A DNA stretch of 64,000 bases from assembly GCF_006442315.1 (NCBI RefSeq), contig NZ_VFVY01000014.1, forward strand, positions 1-64,000, in the 5' to 3' direction. The DNA is from Mesorhizobium sp. B2-3-4. Lineage in GTDB: Bacteria; Pseudomonadota; Alphaproteobacteria; Rhizobiales; Rhizobiaceae. The notes beneath the pieces were generated by a model, which saw only the letters and a program-made list of their open reading frames with translations, was not told the DNA's origin and did not search any database. The position numbers and the translations under genes were made by a program. Shown piece by piece: positions 16,944 through 24,965 of the stretch; position 1 is the stretch's first letter, and each line of letters begins with the position of its first letter.

Positions 16944-18068
16944 ATGGCACCAGCAGACCAGACCCGCAAGGCCATCCCAGACGACACCGCGTCACGCCTG
17001 CTCGCCTGGTATGACGCGCACCATCGCGAATTGCCGTGGCGCGTGAGCCCGCGTGACCATGCCCGCGGTGCGCAACCCGATCCCTACCGCATCTGGCTGT
17101 CCGAGGTGATGCTGCAGCAGACCACCGTCGAGGCGGTGAAGTCCTATTTTCGCGCCTTTGTCGAGAAATGGCCCGATGTCATGGCACTGGCCGCGGCGCC
17201 GATTGAGGACGTGATGAAGGCCTGGGCCGGGCTCGGCTATTATTCCCGCGCGCGCAACCTCAAGGCCTGCGCCGATCTTGTCGCCAGCCGCGGCGGCCGG
17301 TTTCCCGACACCGAGACCGGCCTGAGGGAATTGCCCGGGATCGGCGCCTATACGTCGGCGGCAATCGCCGCGATCGCCTTCGACAGGCCCGCAGCCGTCG
17401 TCGACGGCAATGTCGAGCGGGTGGTGACCCGGTTGTTTTCGATCACGACGCCGTTGACCGAGGCCAAGCCCGAGATACGGGCCTATGTCGAGCGCATGGT
17501 GCCGGCGAAGCGGCCAGGCGACTTCGCCCAGGCGATGATGGATCTCGGCGCCACGATCTGCACGCCGCGCCGGCCAAGCTGCATGCTGTGCCCGCTGCGC
17601 GAGGGCTGCAGCGCGATCCTGTCGGGCGACCCGGAGCGTTTCCCGGTGCGGCTGCCGAAAGCCGACAAGCCGCTACGGCGCGGCGCGGCTTTCGTGGCGG
17701 TGCGCGATGACGGCGCCATTCTTTTGCGCAAGCGGCCGGAGAAAGGCCTGCTCGGCGGCATGACCGAAGTACCGACCACCGGTTGGACGGCGCGGATGGA
17801 TGGCGCCACGACACGGGCGGCGGCGCCCTTTGCGGGTGACTGGCGGCGCGCCGGGACGATCACGCATGTCTTCACCCATTTCGCCCTGGAACTCGAAATC
17901 TTTCACACCCACACCAAAGGTGAAGTGCTGGAAAGGCATTTCTGGTCGCCCGCCGTCGAGGTTTCCGGCGAAGCGCTGCCGACTGTCATGAAAAAGGCAA
18001 TCGAAGCGGCGATACCGGGCGCGACGAAAAAGCCGTTGCCAAAGAGTGCAAAGAGGCCCCATGACTGA
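16944..18068 (+). CDS. mutY: A/G-specific adenine glycosylase MutY
   Basis: 374 residues from the ATG at 16944. Removes adenine mispaired with 8-oxoguanine or guanine. Seen: SEVMLQQTTV with the catalytic glutamate, the helix-hairpin-helix ELPGIGAYTSAAI, catalytic Asp in AVVDGNVERV, and the [4Fe-4S] pattern C-x6-C-x2-C-x5-C (CTPRRPSCMLCPLREGC). The C-terminal NUDIX-like domain (about 245-355) reads 8-oxoG. The frame extends upstream but through the dciA-like gene. Its stop overlaps the next start (ATGACTGA), so translation of the HAD gene is likely coupled. Confidence 0.96.
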   Translation: MAPADQTRKAIPDDTASRLLAWYDAHHRELPWRVSPRDHARGAQPDPYRIWLSEVMLQQTTVEAVKSYFRAFVEKWPDVMALAAAPIEDVMKAWAGLGYYSRARNLKACADLVASRGGRFPDTETGLRELPGIGAYTSAAIAAIAFDRPAAVVDGNVERVVTRLFSITTPLTEAKPEIRAYVERMVPAKRPGDFAQAMMDLGATICTPRRPSCMLCPLREGCSAILSGDPERFPVRLPKADKPLRRGAAFVAVRDDGAILLRKRPEKGLLGGMTEVPTTGWTARMDGATTRAAAPFAGDWRRAGTITHVFTHFALELEIFHTHTKGEVLERHFWSPAVEVSGEALPTVMKKAIEAAIPGATKKPLPKSAKRPHD

Positions 18069-18672
18069 AATCCGCCACATCGTTTTCGACATTGGCCGCG
18101 TGCTGATCCACTACGATCCCAACATTCCGTTCAGCCGCCTCATTCCCGATGCCGAAGAGCGAAAATGGTTCTTCGACAATGTCTGCACGCATGACTGGAA
18201 CATCGAGCAGGACCGCGGCCGGACCTGGGAGGAAGCCGAGGCGCTGCTGATCGCGGATCATCCCGAGCACACTGAGAACATCCGCAATTTCCGCCGCCAC
18301 TGGAACGACATGGTGCCGCACGCCTATGAGGACAGCGTCGCCATTATGCTCGGCCTGATCGAAAGCGGCCACGACGTGACCATGCTGACCAACTTCGCCT
18401 CCGACACGCTGGCCGAGGCCCGGCGGCGCTTCGATTTTCTCAACCGTCCGCGCGGCGTGACCGTGTCGGCCGATATCCGTCAGATCAAGCCGGACCGCGA
18501 AATCTACGACCATCACGTCGCCGCGTTCGGCCTCGAACCGTCCGCGACGCTGTTCATCGACGACAGCCAGAAGAATGTCGACGGCGCCAGGGCCGCCGGC
18601 TGGCAATCGGTGCTGTTCACCGATGCCAAGACACTTCGCGCAGACCTTGAACGGTTCGGAATAAAGGCGTGA
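18061..18672 (+). CDS. HAD superfamily (subfamily IA) hydrolase
   Basis: 203 residues; the ATG at 18061 lies inside the mutY stop region (8-base overlap). Motif I is FDIGRVLIHYD: the nucleophile Asp is kept but the usual second Asp is Gly, as in the YihX-like or dehalogenase-like branch. Motif II is MLTNF, and the C-terminal LFIDDSQKNVDGARAAGW supplies the metal-binding acids. Probably a phosphatase for small phosphorylated metabolites; a nucleotide-pool role next to mutY would be speculation. Confidence 0.85.
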   Translation: MTEIRHIVFDIGRVLIHYDPNIPFSRLIPDAEERKWFFDNVCTHDWNIEQDRGRTWEEAEALLIADHPEHTENIRNFRRHWNDMVPHAYEDSVAIMLGLIESGHDVTMLTNFASDTLAEARRRFDFLNRPRGVTVSADIRQIKPDREIYDHHVAAFGLEPSATLFIDDSQKNVDGARAAGWQSVLFTDAKTLRADLERFGIKA

Positions 18673-18737
18673 ACCGAATCGCTTCCGGCGATCCGCTGAG
18701 ATTTCGATTCAACGAAAGATGAGGCAAGCGGCAGGGG

Positions 18738-19871
18738 TCAGCCCCCTGCCCGCTCCATGCCAAGGCGTGCGATGCGGCGCAGTTCGTCGATCGGGGTCAG
18801 GCCGCCCGAGCGCTCATAGTGCCAGAAGGTCCAGCCATTGCAGGCGTCCAACCCCTGCACCTCGGCGCCGATCTTGTGGATCGAGCCGGCGCTGTCGCCG
18901 ATCGCCACCGTGCCGTCGGCGCGCACCTTGGCGGCCCAGCGCTTCTTGGCGTCATAGAGCGTGGCTCCCGGCGTCATCAATCCGGTATCGATCAGGCTGA
19001 CGAAGGCGACACGCGGCTCGGCGCGTTTGCCGGTGAGCACGGTCAGATCCGCTTCGTCGAGCGGCCGCACGGCGTCGATGCGCTCATTGGCGGCGTCGAT
19101 ATAGGCCTGCTCGCGCTCGATGCCGACGAAATGACGGCCCAGGCGCTTGGCGACCGCGCCCGTCGTACCGGAGCCGAAGAACGGGTCGAGGACAACGTCG
19201 CCCGGCTTGGTCGAGGCCATCATGATACGGGCAAGCAGCGCCTCGGGCTTCTGCGTCGGATGCAGCTTGTCGCCATTGTCGTTCTTCAGGCGCTCGCCGC
19301 CGGTGCAGATCGGGAACAGCCAGTCGGAGCGCATCTGGACATCGTCGTTCGACGCCTTCATCGCCTCGTAGTTGAACGTATAGCCCTTGCCCTTCTGGTC
19401 GCGCGAGGCCCAGATCATCGTCTCATGCGCGTTCTGGAAGCGGCGGCCGCGGAAATTCGGCATCGGGTTGGTCTTGCGCCAGACCACGTCGTTGAGGATC
19501 CAGAAGCCGAGATCCTGCATCTTGGCGCCGACCCGGAAGATGTTGTGGTAAGAGCCGATGACCCAGATCGTGCCATTGGGCTTCAGCACGCGGCGCGCCG
19601 CCAGCAGCCAGGCGCGGGTGAAGGCGTCATAGGCTTCAAAGCTCTCGAACTGATCCCAGTCGTCGTCAACCGCGTCGACCTTGGACTGGTCGGGGCGGTG
19701 CAGATCGCCGTCGAGCTGCAGATTGTAGGGCGGATCGGCAAAGATGACGTCGATCGACTTTTCCGGCAGCCGGTCGAGCGCCGCTACGCAATCGCCCTTC
19801 AGGATGGTGTCCAACCATTCGGATTGCTGGGGAGCGTGGGAAAGCTCGTCGAGAAGACGCACGGCTGACAT
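18738..19871 (-). CDS. ccrM: cell-cycle DNA adenine methyltransferase CcrM (GANTC)
   Basis: 377 residues from the ATG at 19871 (a TTG four codons earlier is less likely). A beta-class N6-adenine methyltransferase: DPPY motif near residue 50 (VIFADPPYNLQLDGDL), target-side segment VVWRKTNPMPNF, then the SAM-binding DPFFGSGTTG and FVGIEREQ. The extra C-terminal region of ~100 residues (ending HYERSGGLTPIDELRR) is the hallmark of CcrM rather than a restriction enzyme. It methylates GANTC and times cell-cycle transcription in alphaproteobacteria. No restriction endonuclease gene is nearby. The upstream region contains a weak CtrA-like site. Confidence 0.95.
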   Translation of the reverse strand: MSAVRLLDELSHAPQQSEWLDTILKGDCVAALDRLPEKSIDVIFADPPYNLQLDGDLHRPDQSKVDAVDDDWDQFESFEAYDAFTRAWLLAARRVLKPNGTIWVIGSYHNIFRVGAKMQDLGFWILNDVVWRKTNPMPNFRGRRFQNAHETMIWASRDQKGKGYTFNYEAMKASNDDVQMRSDWLFPICTGGERLKNDNGDKLHPTQKPEALLARIMMASTKPGDVVLDPFFGSGTTGAVAKRLGRHFVGIEREQAYIDAANERIDAVRPLDEADLTVLTGKRAEPRVAFVSLIDTGLMTPGATLYDAKKRWAAKVRADGTVAIGDSAGSIHKIGAEVQGLDACNGWTFWHYERSGGLTPIDELRRIARLGMERAGG

Positions 19872-20046
19872 ATTTACACCCAAGGCACGCGTTACTGTTT
19901 ACTCCCCGTTATGGTTACCGATCAGCGTAAATATTCGGTGAAGCTTTAGCGATCCCGTGGCGAAGTTTGCGAAGCCGTGCCCGTTGGTGTATGCCGCGCC
20001 GCCTGAGCCGCTCACGGCCATTTCATCCTCCATCGTCCGGATTGCC

Positions 20047-20736
20047 ATGCCCCAACCAGATCTTGTCATTTTCGATTGCGACGGCGTGCTCGTCGATTCC
20101 GAAATCGTCGCCGCGCGGGTCGAGGCCGAACTGATCACGCTCGCCGGCTATGAAATCTCGGCGGAGGAGATTGCCGAGACCTATGCCGGCCTGACCTTCA
20201 AGGACATCCTCATGCGGATCGAGGAAAAATCCAAAATCCCGTTCCAGGTCTCGCTGATCGACCGCGCCGAGGACCTGGTCGACCGCAAGCTGCGCAGCGA
20301 CGTTCGCGCCATCGAAGGCGTGCGGGAGGCGGTCGCCTCCGTCACGGCGCAGCGCTGCATCTGCTCCAACTCACGCTCCGAGCGCATCGAGTTCATGCTG
20401 GAGAAGGTGCATCTGCTGCCGTTCTTCGCCGGACGCATCTTTTCGGCAATGGAGACACCGACGGGAAAGACCAAGCCGGCTCCCGATGTGTTCCTCTATG
20501 CCGCCGAAAAATTCGGCGCCAATCCGGCCCATACCTTCGTCATCGAGGATTCCGTGCATGGCGTGACCGGCGCCAGGGCCGCCGGCATGCGCGTGATCGG
20601 CTTTACCGGCGCCAGCCACAGCTATCCTGGCCATGCCGACGCATTGACCGAGGCCGGCGCCGAGACGGTCATTCGCCGCTGGGCCGAATTGAAAGGCGTG
20701 ATCGCGGCGCTTTCGGAATGGTCTGAAGACGCCTGA
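20047..20736 (+). CDS. HAD-IA phosphatase, beta-phosphoglucomutase-like
   Basis: 229 residues from the ATG at 20047; the frame is open upstream but family alignment starts here. Motif I FDCDGVLVDSE, motif II CICSNSRSERIE, lysine in GKTKPAPDVFLYAA and motif IV VIEDSVHGVTGARAAGM are all present, with a helical cap at about residues 17-85. Members hydrolyse or isomerise sugar phosphates. The gene diverges from ccrM with 175 bases between the starts. Confidence 0.87.
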   Translation: MPQPDLVIFDCDGVLVDSEIVAARVEAELITLAGYEISAEEIAETYAGLTFKDILMRIEEKSKIPFQVSLIDRAEDLVDRKLRSDVRAIEGVREAVASVTAQRCICSNSRSERIEFMLEKVHLLPFFAGRIFSAMETPTGKTKPAPDVFLYAAEKFGANPAHTFVIEDSVHGVTGARAAGMRVIGFTGASHSYPGHADALTEAGAETVIRRWAELKGVIAALSEWSEDA

Positions 20737-20783
20737 GCAGGTGCGCCCGGTCGGACGCACATCATCTGGAATAGCCGCTCAGC

Positions 20784-21518
20784 TCAGTTCGTCGCTGCGG
20801 CCTTTTTCCTGTGGGTCTTCTTCTTCGGCTTGTCGGTCGTCGCCTTCGGCGTGGTTTCATCATAGCCGGCATAGGCCTGGTAGTCCTGCGCGGACGGTGC
20901 CGGCACGACAACATTGTTGTCGGTGAAGACGAACTGGGTGGCGACCGAAGGATCGGTGACCTGGACCTGATACTGGTGAATCTGCGAATAAAGCACGTCG
21001 GTGCCATGCATGACCGCGGTTCGGATCGGCATGGTGATGGTGCCTGGCGTGAACTTCGGTCCCGGCACGATCTTGCCGGCAACCGCGATCTTCATCGTCA
21101 GTTGCCCGTCGGCATTGGCGCAATCGCGGGTCACGTCGGAAATCGACGCCTGGTAGATGATCCTTGCCGAATCGTCGGGCGGCGTCGCCGCGGCGGCGTC
21201 AGCGTCGGCCTGGGCAGCAGCATCCGCCTCGGCGTCGCCGGTCTTCTTGAGCTTCGGCTTGGGTTTCTTCACCTCGTTGACGTAGGTGTTGAAGAAGGCC
21301 GTACCATCGCGAACCGTCACTCTCGGGCAATAGGCCCGCAACTGGCTGGCCATTACCTTGGGGTCCTGCGGGGGCGGCGGCGCGGTCGGGTCTTTTTTCT
21401 TGCCGAAGCCGAGATCCAGGATGCCGTTGTCGCCCGATTGGCAACCGGCGACGGCGAGCATAAAGCCGGTCAGCGCAAGACCCGCCAAAAAGCGACCACT
21501 TGATGTACGAAACGCCAT
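20784..21518 (-). CDS. lipoprotein of unknown function, Pro/Lys/Ala-rich
   Basis: 244 residues from the ATG at 21518, which has GGGAG upstream. The signal peptide ends with a lipobox (AVAGC). After a FGKKKDPTAPPPPQDP linker the mature part has a structured region with two cysteines (YCPRVTVRDGTAFF; DCANADG) and a beta-rich segment. An Ala/Asp-rich tract (about residues 100-118) and a Lys-rich C-terminus (KKKTHRKK) are low complexity. Likely an outer-membrane or periplasmic lipoprotein conserved in rhizobia; function not known to me. Divergent from thrC. Confidence 0.75.
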   Translation of the reverse strand: MAFRTSSGRFLAGLALTGFMLAVAGCQSGDNGILDLGFGKKKDPTAPPPPQDPKVMASQLRAYCPRVTVRDGTAFFNTYVNEVKKPKPKLKKTGDAEADAAAQADADAAAATPPDDSARIIYQASISDVTRDCANADGQLTMKIAVAGKIVPGPKFTPGTITMPIRTAVMHGTDVLYSQIHQYQVQVTDPSVATQFVFTDNNVVVPAPSAQDYQAYAGYDETTPKATTDKPKKKTHRKKAAATN

Positions 21519-21648
21519 GAAACTCCCACTTCCCTCTCGCAAAGCTGGTGACGTATATCAACGGCGCGGCAAAAATGCGACTGGAGCCGGCACAGAAATT
21601 AACCACCTTGTGGTGAACGGAAAACCAAGCGGCGAACGGATCTACGAC

Positions 21649-23046
21649 ATGCACTATGTGAGTACTCGCGGCGAAGCGCCCGCGCTTGGATTTTCCGATG
21701 CCGTCCTGGCCGGCCTGGCGCGCGATGGCGGGCTTTATGTGCCGCGCGAGTGGCCGCATTTCTCGGCGGCCGACATCCGCGCCATGCGCGGCCTTGCCTA
21801 TCCCGACCTTGCCATACGCGTGCTGACGCCGTTCCTCGGCGGCGAGATCGCCGCGCCGGTTTTCGAGCGACTGGTCCGCGAAGCCTATGCCACTTTCCGC
21901 CATGAGGCTGTCTGCCCGCTGGTGCAGACCGGCGCCAACACCTTTGTCCTCGAACTCTTCCACGGGCCGACGCTGGCGTTCAAGGACGTGGCGATGCAGT
22001 TGCTTGCCCGGCTGATGGACCATGTGCTTGCCGAACGCGGCCAGCATGCCACTATCGTGGGCGCCACCTCGGGCGATACGGGGGGCGCCGCCATAGACGC
22101 GTTCGCCGGACGCAGCCGCACCGACATCTTCATCCTTTTCCCGCACGGCCGCGTCTCGCCGGTACAGCAGCGGCAGATGACGACGTCGACGGCCGACAAT
22201 GTCCACGCGCTGGCCATCGAGGGCAATTTTGACGACTGCCAGGGCCTGCTGAAGGACATGTTCAACGATCACGGCTTCCGCGACCGGGTTTCGCTGTCGG
22301 GGGTCAATTCGATCAACTGGGCGCGCATCATGGCCCAGATCGTCTATTATTTCTCCTCGGCGCTGTCGCTCGGGGCGCCGGACAGGCCAGTGTCGTTCAC
22401 CGTTCCAACGGGCAATTTCGGCGATATCTTCGCCGGCTACGCCGCAAAGAGGATGGGCCTGCCGATCGAGCGGCTGGTCATCGCCACCAACGACAACGAC
22501 ATCCTCGCCCGCACCTTCGCGACCGGCGAATACCGGACCAAGGGCGTGTTTGCGACCACCTCGCCGTCGATGGACATCCAGGTGTCGTCGAATTTCGAAC
22601 GCCTGCTGTTCGAGGCATCCAACCGTGACGCCGCGACCGTGCGGCGCTACATGGCCGGCCTGAAACAGTCGGGCGCTTTCGCCATAGAACCCCGGGAAAT
22701 TGCCGGAATGCGGGCCGAATTCGATGCCGGCCGCGCCACCATGGACGAGGTCGCCGACACCATCCGCTCGACGCTCGCGGCCAGCAACTACCTGCTCGAT
22801 CCGCACACGGCAGCGGCCGTGCATGTGGCGGCGGACAAGGCGGACGCCGCCGTGCCGATGGTGGTGCTGGGCACCGCGCATCCGGCAAAATTCCCCGCCG
22901 CCGTCGAAGCCGCCAGCGGCGTCTCGCCCGCCCTGCCCGCATGGCTAGGTGGATTGATGACATTTGAGGAAAAATACACGGTACTTCCATCCGACCTGAA
23001 AATGGTGGAAGATTACGTCAGTCGCCGCGCGCGGGCGGCGCGTTAG
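21649..23046 (+). CDS. thrC: threonine synthase
   Basis: 465 residues from the ATG at 21649. Converts O-phosphohomoserine to threonine with pyridoxal phosphate. Seen: MHYVSTRG opening, the PLP lysine in HGPTLAFKDVAMQ, phosphate-binding ATSGDTGGAAI, FPHGRVSPVQQRQM, and VPTGNFGDIFAGY. Length is typical of the long fungal/proteobacterial class. It heads a tight cluster with an M16 peptidase (14-base gap), a GNAT enzyme and a c-di-GMP protein. Homoserine kinase (thrB), the preceding enzyme, is at 34.1-35.1 kb. Confidence 0.96.
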   Translation: MHYVSTRGEAPALGFSDAVLAGLARDGGLYVPREWPHFSAADIRAMRGLAYPDLAIRVLTPFLGGEIAAPVFERLVREAYATFRHEAVCPLVQTGANTFVLELFHGPTLAFKDVAMQLLARLMDHVLAERGQHATIVGATSGDTGGAAIDAFAGRSRTDIFILFPHGRVSPVQQRQMTTSTADNVHALAIEGNFDDCQGLLKDMFNDHGFRDRVSLSGVNSINWARIMAQIVYYFSSALSLGAPDRPVSFTVPTGNFGDIFAGYAAKRMGLPIERLVIATNDNDILARTFATGEYRTKGVFATTSPSMDIQVSSNFERLLFEASNRDAATVRRYMAGLKQSGAFAIEPREIAGMRAEFDAGRATMDEVADTIRSTLAASNYLLDPHTAAAVHVAADKADAAVPMVVLGTAHPAKFPAAVEAASGVSPALPAWLGGLMTFEEKYTVLPSDLKMVEDYVSRRARAAR

Positions 23047-23060
23047 GGAGTACGAGCCAT

Positions 23061-24353
23061 ATGGGTGTTGAGGTAAGCCGTCTGTCGAACGGCCTGACAG
23101 TCGCCACCGAAACCCTTCCAAGTATCGAATCGGTTGCCCTTGGTGCCTGGGTCAAGTCCGGCGCCCGCAATGAACGTGACGAAGAGCATGGCATGGCCCA
23201 TCTGCTCGAGCACATGGCGTTCAAGGGCACGAAGCGGCGAAGCGCTTTCGAGATAGCCTCGGAAATCGAGGATGTCGGCGGCGAAATCAACGCCGCCACC
23301 AGTGTCGAAACCACATCCTACTACGCAAGGGTGCTCTCCGACGATGTGCCGCTGGCCGTCGACATCCTGTCCGACATCCTGCAGGAGTCCGAATTCGACC
23401 CGCAGGAACTCGAGCGCGAGCAGCACGTCATCCTGCAGGAGATCGGCGCCGCGCACGACACGCCCGACGACATCGTCTTCGACCGTTTCACCGAAACCGC
23501 CTTTCGCCATCAGACCATTGGCCGCTCGATCCTGGGCACGCCAGAAACCGTAAAATCCTTCACCTCCAAGCAGTTGCACGATTTCATAGAGCGCCAGTAC
23601 GGCGCCGAGCGGATGGTGATCGTGGCGGCCGGTGACATCAAGCATGACAAGTTCGTGCGGGAAGTCGAAAGCCGGCTCGGCGGTTTCCGCAGCAAGGCCG
23701 ACAGCACCATTCCGCAATACGCGCAGTATGTCGGCGGCGATTTCCGCGAGGATCGCGACCTGATGGACGCGCAGATCGTGCTCGGCTTCGAGGGACGCGC
23801 CTACCATGTGCGCGACTTCTACGCCTCGCAGGTGCTGTCGATGATCCTCGGCGGCGGCATGTCATCGCGCCTGTTCCAGGAAGTCCGCGAGAAACGCGGC
23901 CTCTGCTACTCCGTCTATGCCTTTCACTGGGGCTTTTCCGACACGGGCATATTCGGCGTCCATGCCGCGACGGGGCAGAGCGACATCGCAAAGCTGGTGC
24001 CTGTCATCATCAACGAGTTGCAGAAGGCCGGCGAGAGCATCCTGCAGGAAGAACTCGACCGTGCACGCGCACAGTATCGCGCCGGGCTGATCATGTCCGC
24101 CGAGAGCCCGGCCAGCCGCGCCTCGCAGATCGCGCGGCAACTGCTCCTTTTCGGGCGCCCGATCGCCAAGGAGGAATTGATGGAGCGCCTGTCGGCGCTG
24201 ACGGTCGATCGGCTGACCGACCTGTCGTCGCGGATGTTCTCGACCAAGCCGACGCTTACCGCTGTCGGGCCCGTGGGTACGCTGGCACCATATGAGGCGA
24301 TCCTGGATTCGCTTCCGGGCACGCAGACCACGGCCCGCAGGCTCGCCGTCTAA
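23061..24353 (+). CDS. M16 family zinc peptidase (mitochondrial processing peptidase-like)
   Basis: 430 residues; GGGAG precedes the ATG. The inverted zinc motif HxxEH is present as HLLEHMAFKGT (about residues 49-59), with the distal acid region EREQHVILQEI near 125. The second half repeats the fold without the zinc site (RSG-type RLFQEVREKRGLCYSVYAF). Single-domain-pair proteins of this kind are the bacterial relatives of mitochondrial processing peptidase. Substrates in bacteria are poorly known. No signal peptide. Cotranscription with thrC is likely from spacing and is a common rhizobial order. Confidence 0.92.
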   Translation: MGVEVSRLSNGLTVATETLPSIESVALGAWVKSGARNERDEEHGMAHLLEHMAFKGTKRRSAFEIASEIEDVGGEINAATSVETTSYYARVLSDDVPLAVDILSDILQESEFDPQELEREQHVILQEIGAAHDTPDDIVFDRFTETAFRHQTIGRSILGTPETVKSFTSKQLHDFIERQYGAERMVIVAAGDIKHDKFVREVESRLGGFRSKADSTIPQYAQYVGGDFREDRDLMDAQIVLGFEGRAYHVRDFYASQVLSMILGGGMSSRLFQEVREKRGLCYSVYAFHWGFSDTGIFGVHAATGQSDIAKLVPVIINELQKAGESILQEELDRARAQYRAGLIMSAESPASRASQIARQLLLFGRPIAKEELMERLSALTVDRLTDLSSRMFSTKPTLTAVGPVGTLAPYEAILDSLPGTQTTARRLAV

Positions 24354-24365
24354 GTCCCAAGCGCC

Positions 24366-24962
24366 GTGTTCGCGCTCCCTTTCTTTCGCCGTGACTTGCC
24401 GGCACTGAAGGGCAACCTCGTCACGCTGCGCGTGCCGTTCACCAACGACTATCGCGAGTGGTCGACGCTGCGCGGTGAAAGCCGTGCCTTCCTGGAGCCG
24501 TGGGAGCCGCGCTGGACCCCAGACGAGCTCGACCGCACGGCATGGCGCCTGCGCATCAGCCGCTACCGCGAGGACTATGCACAGGGAACCGCGATCGCCT
24601 TCTTCATCTTCGAGAAGTCGAGCGGCAAGCTGGCGGGCGGCATCACGCTCGGCAACATACGCCACGGCGTCTCGCAAAGCGGCCATGTCGGCTACTGGAT
24701 CGGCGAACGCTTCGGCGGCCGCGGCCTGATGACCGACGCGGTCAAGGTGGTGGCCCGTTTTGCCTTCGATACGCTGAGGTTGCACCGGATCGAAGCGGCC
24801 TGTATTCCCGACAATATCAGGTCGATCCGCGTGCTTGAAAAAGCCGGATTCCGGCGCGAAGGACTCTTAAGATCCTATCTCAGGATCAACGGCATCTGGC
24901 AGGACCATTACCTCTACGCCCGGATCGCCGACGATCCCCCGGGCGTTGGAACGAAGGACTGA
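24366..24962 (+). CDS. GNAT acetyltransferase, RimJ/RimL-like
   Basis: 198 residues with a GTG start 12 bases after the peptidase stop. The RimJ/L pattern is visible: LVTLRVPFTNDYREW, SGKLAGGITLGNIRHG, GHVGYWIGERFGGRGLMTDAVKVVARFAF (the acetyl-CoA loop is G-x-G-x-x-like), HRIEAACIPDNIRSIRVLEKAGF and a C-terminal DHYLYARI. Probably acetylates protein N-termini or a small amine. It is followed after three bases by the GGDEF-EAL gene, so the four genes from thrC may form one operon. Confidence 0.88.
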   Translation: MFALPFFRRDLPALKGNLVTLRVPFTNDYREWSTLRGESRAFLEPWEPRWTPDELDRTAWRLRISRYREDYAQGTAIAFFIFEKSSGKLAGGITLGNIRHGVSQSGHVGYWIGERFGGRGLMTDAVKVVARFAFDTLRLHRIEAACIPDNIRSIRVLEKAGFRREGLLRSYLRINGIWQDHYLYARIADDPPGVGTKD

Positions 24963-24965
24963 TTT

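Noticed and set aside
18738..19871. Restriction-modification system around the DNA methylase
   Set aside because: The C-terminal extension marks CcrM, and no endonuclease gene is adjacent.
21199..22881. 560-codon open frame opposite thrC
   Set aside because: Antisense shadow; thrC motifs fix the coding strand, and the frame also runs through the neighbouring lipoprotein gene.
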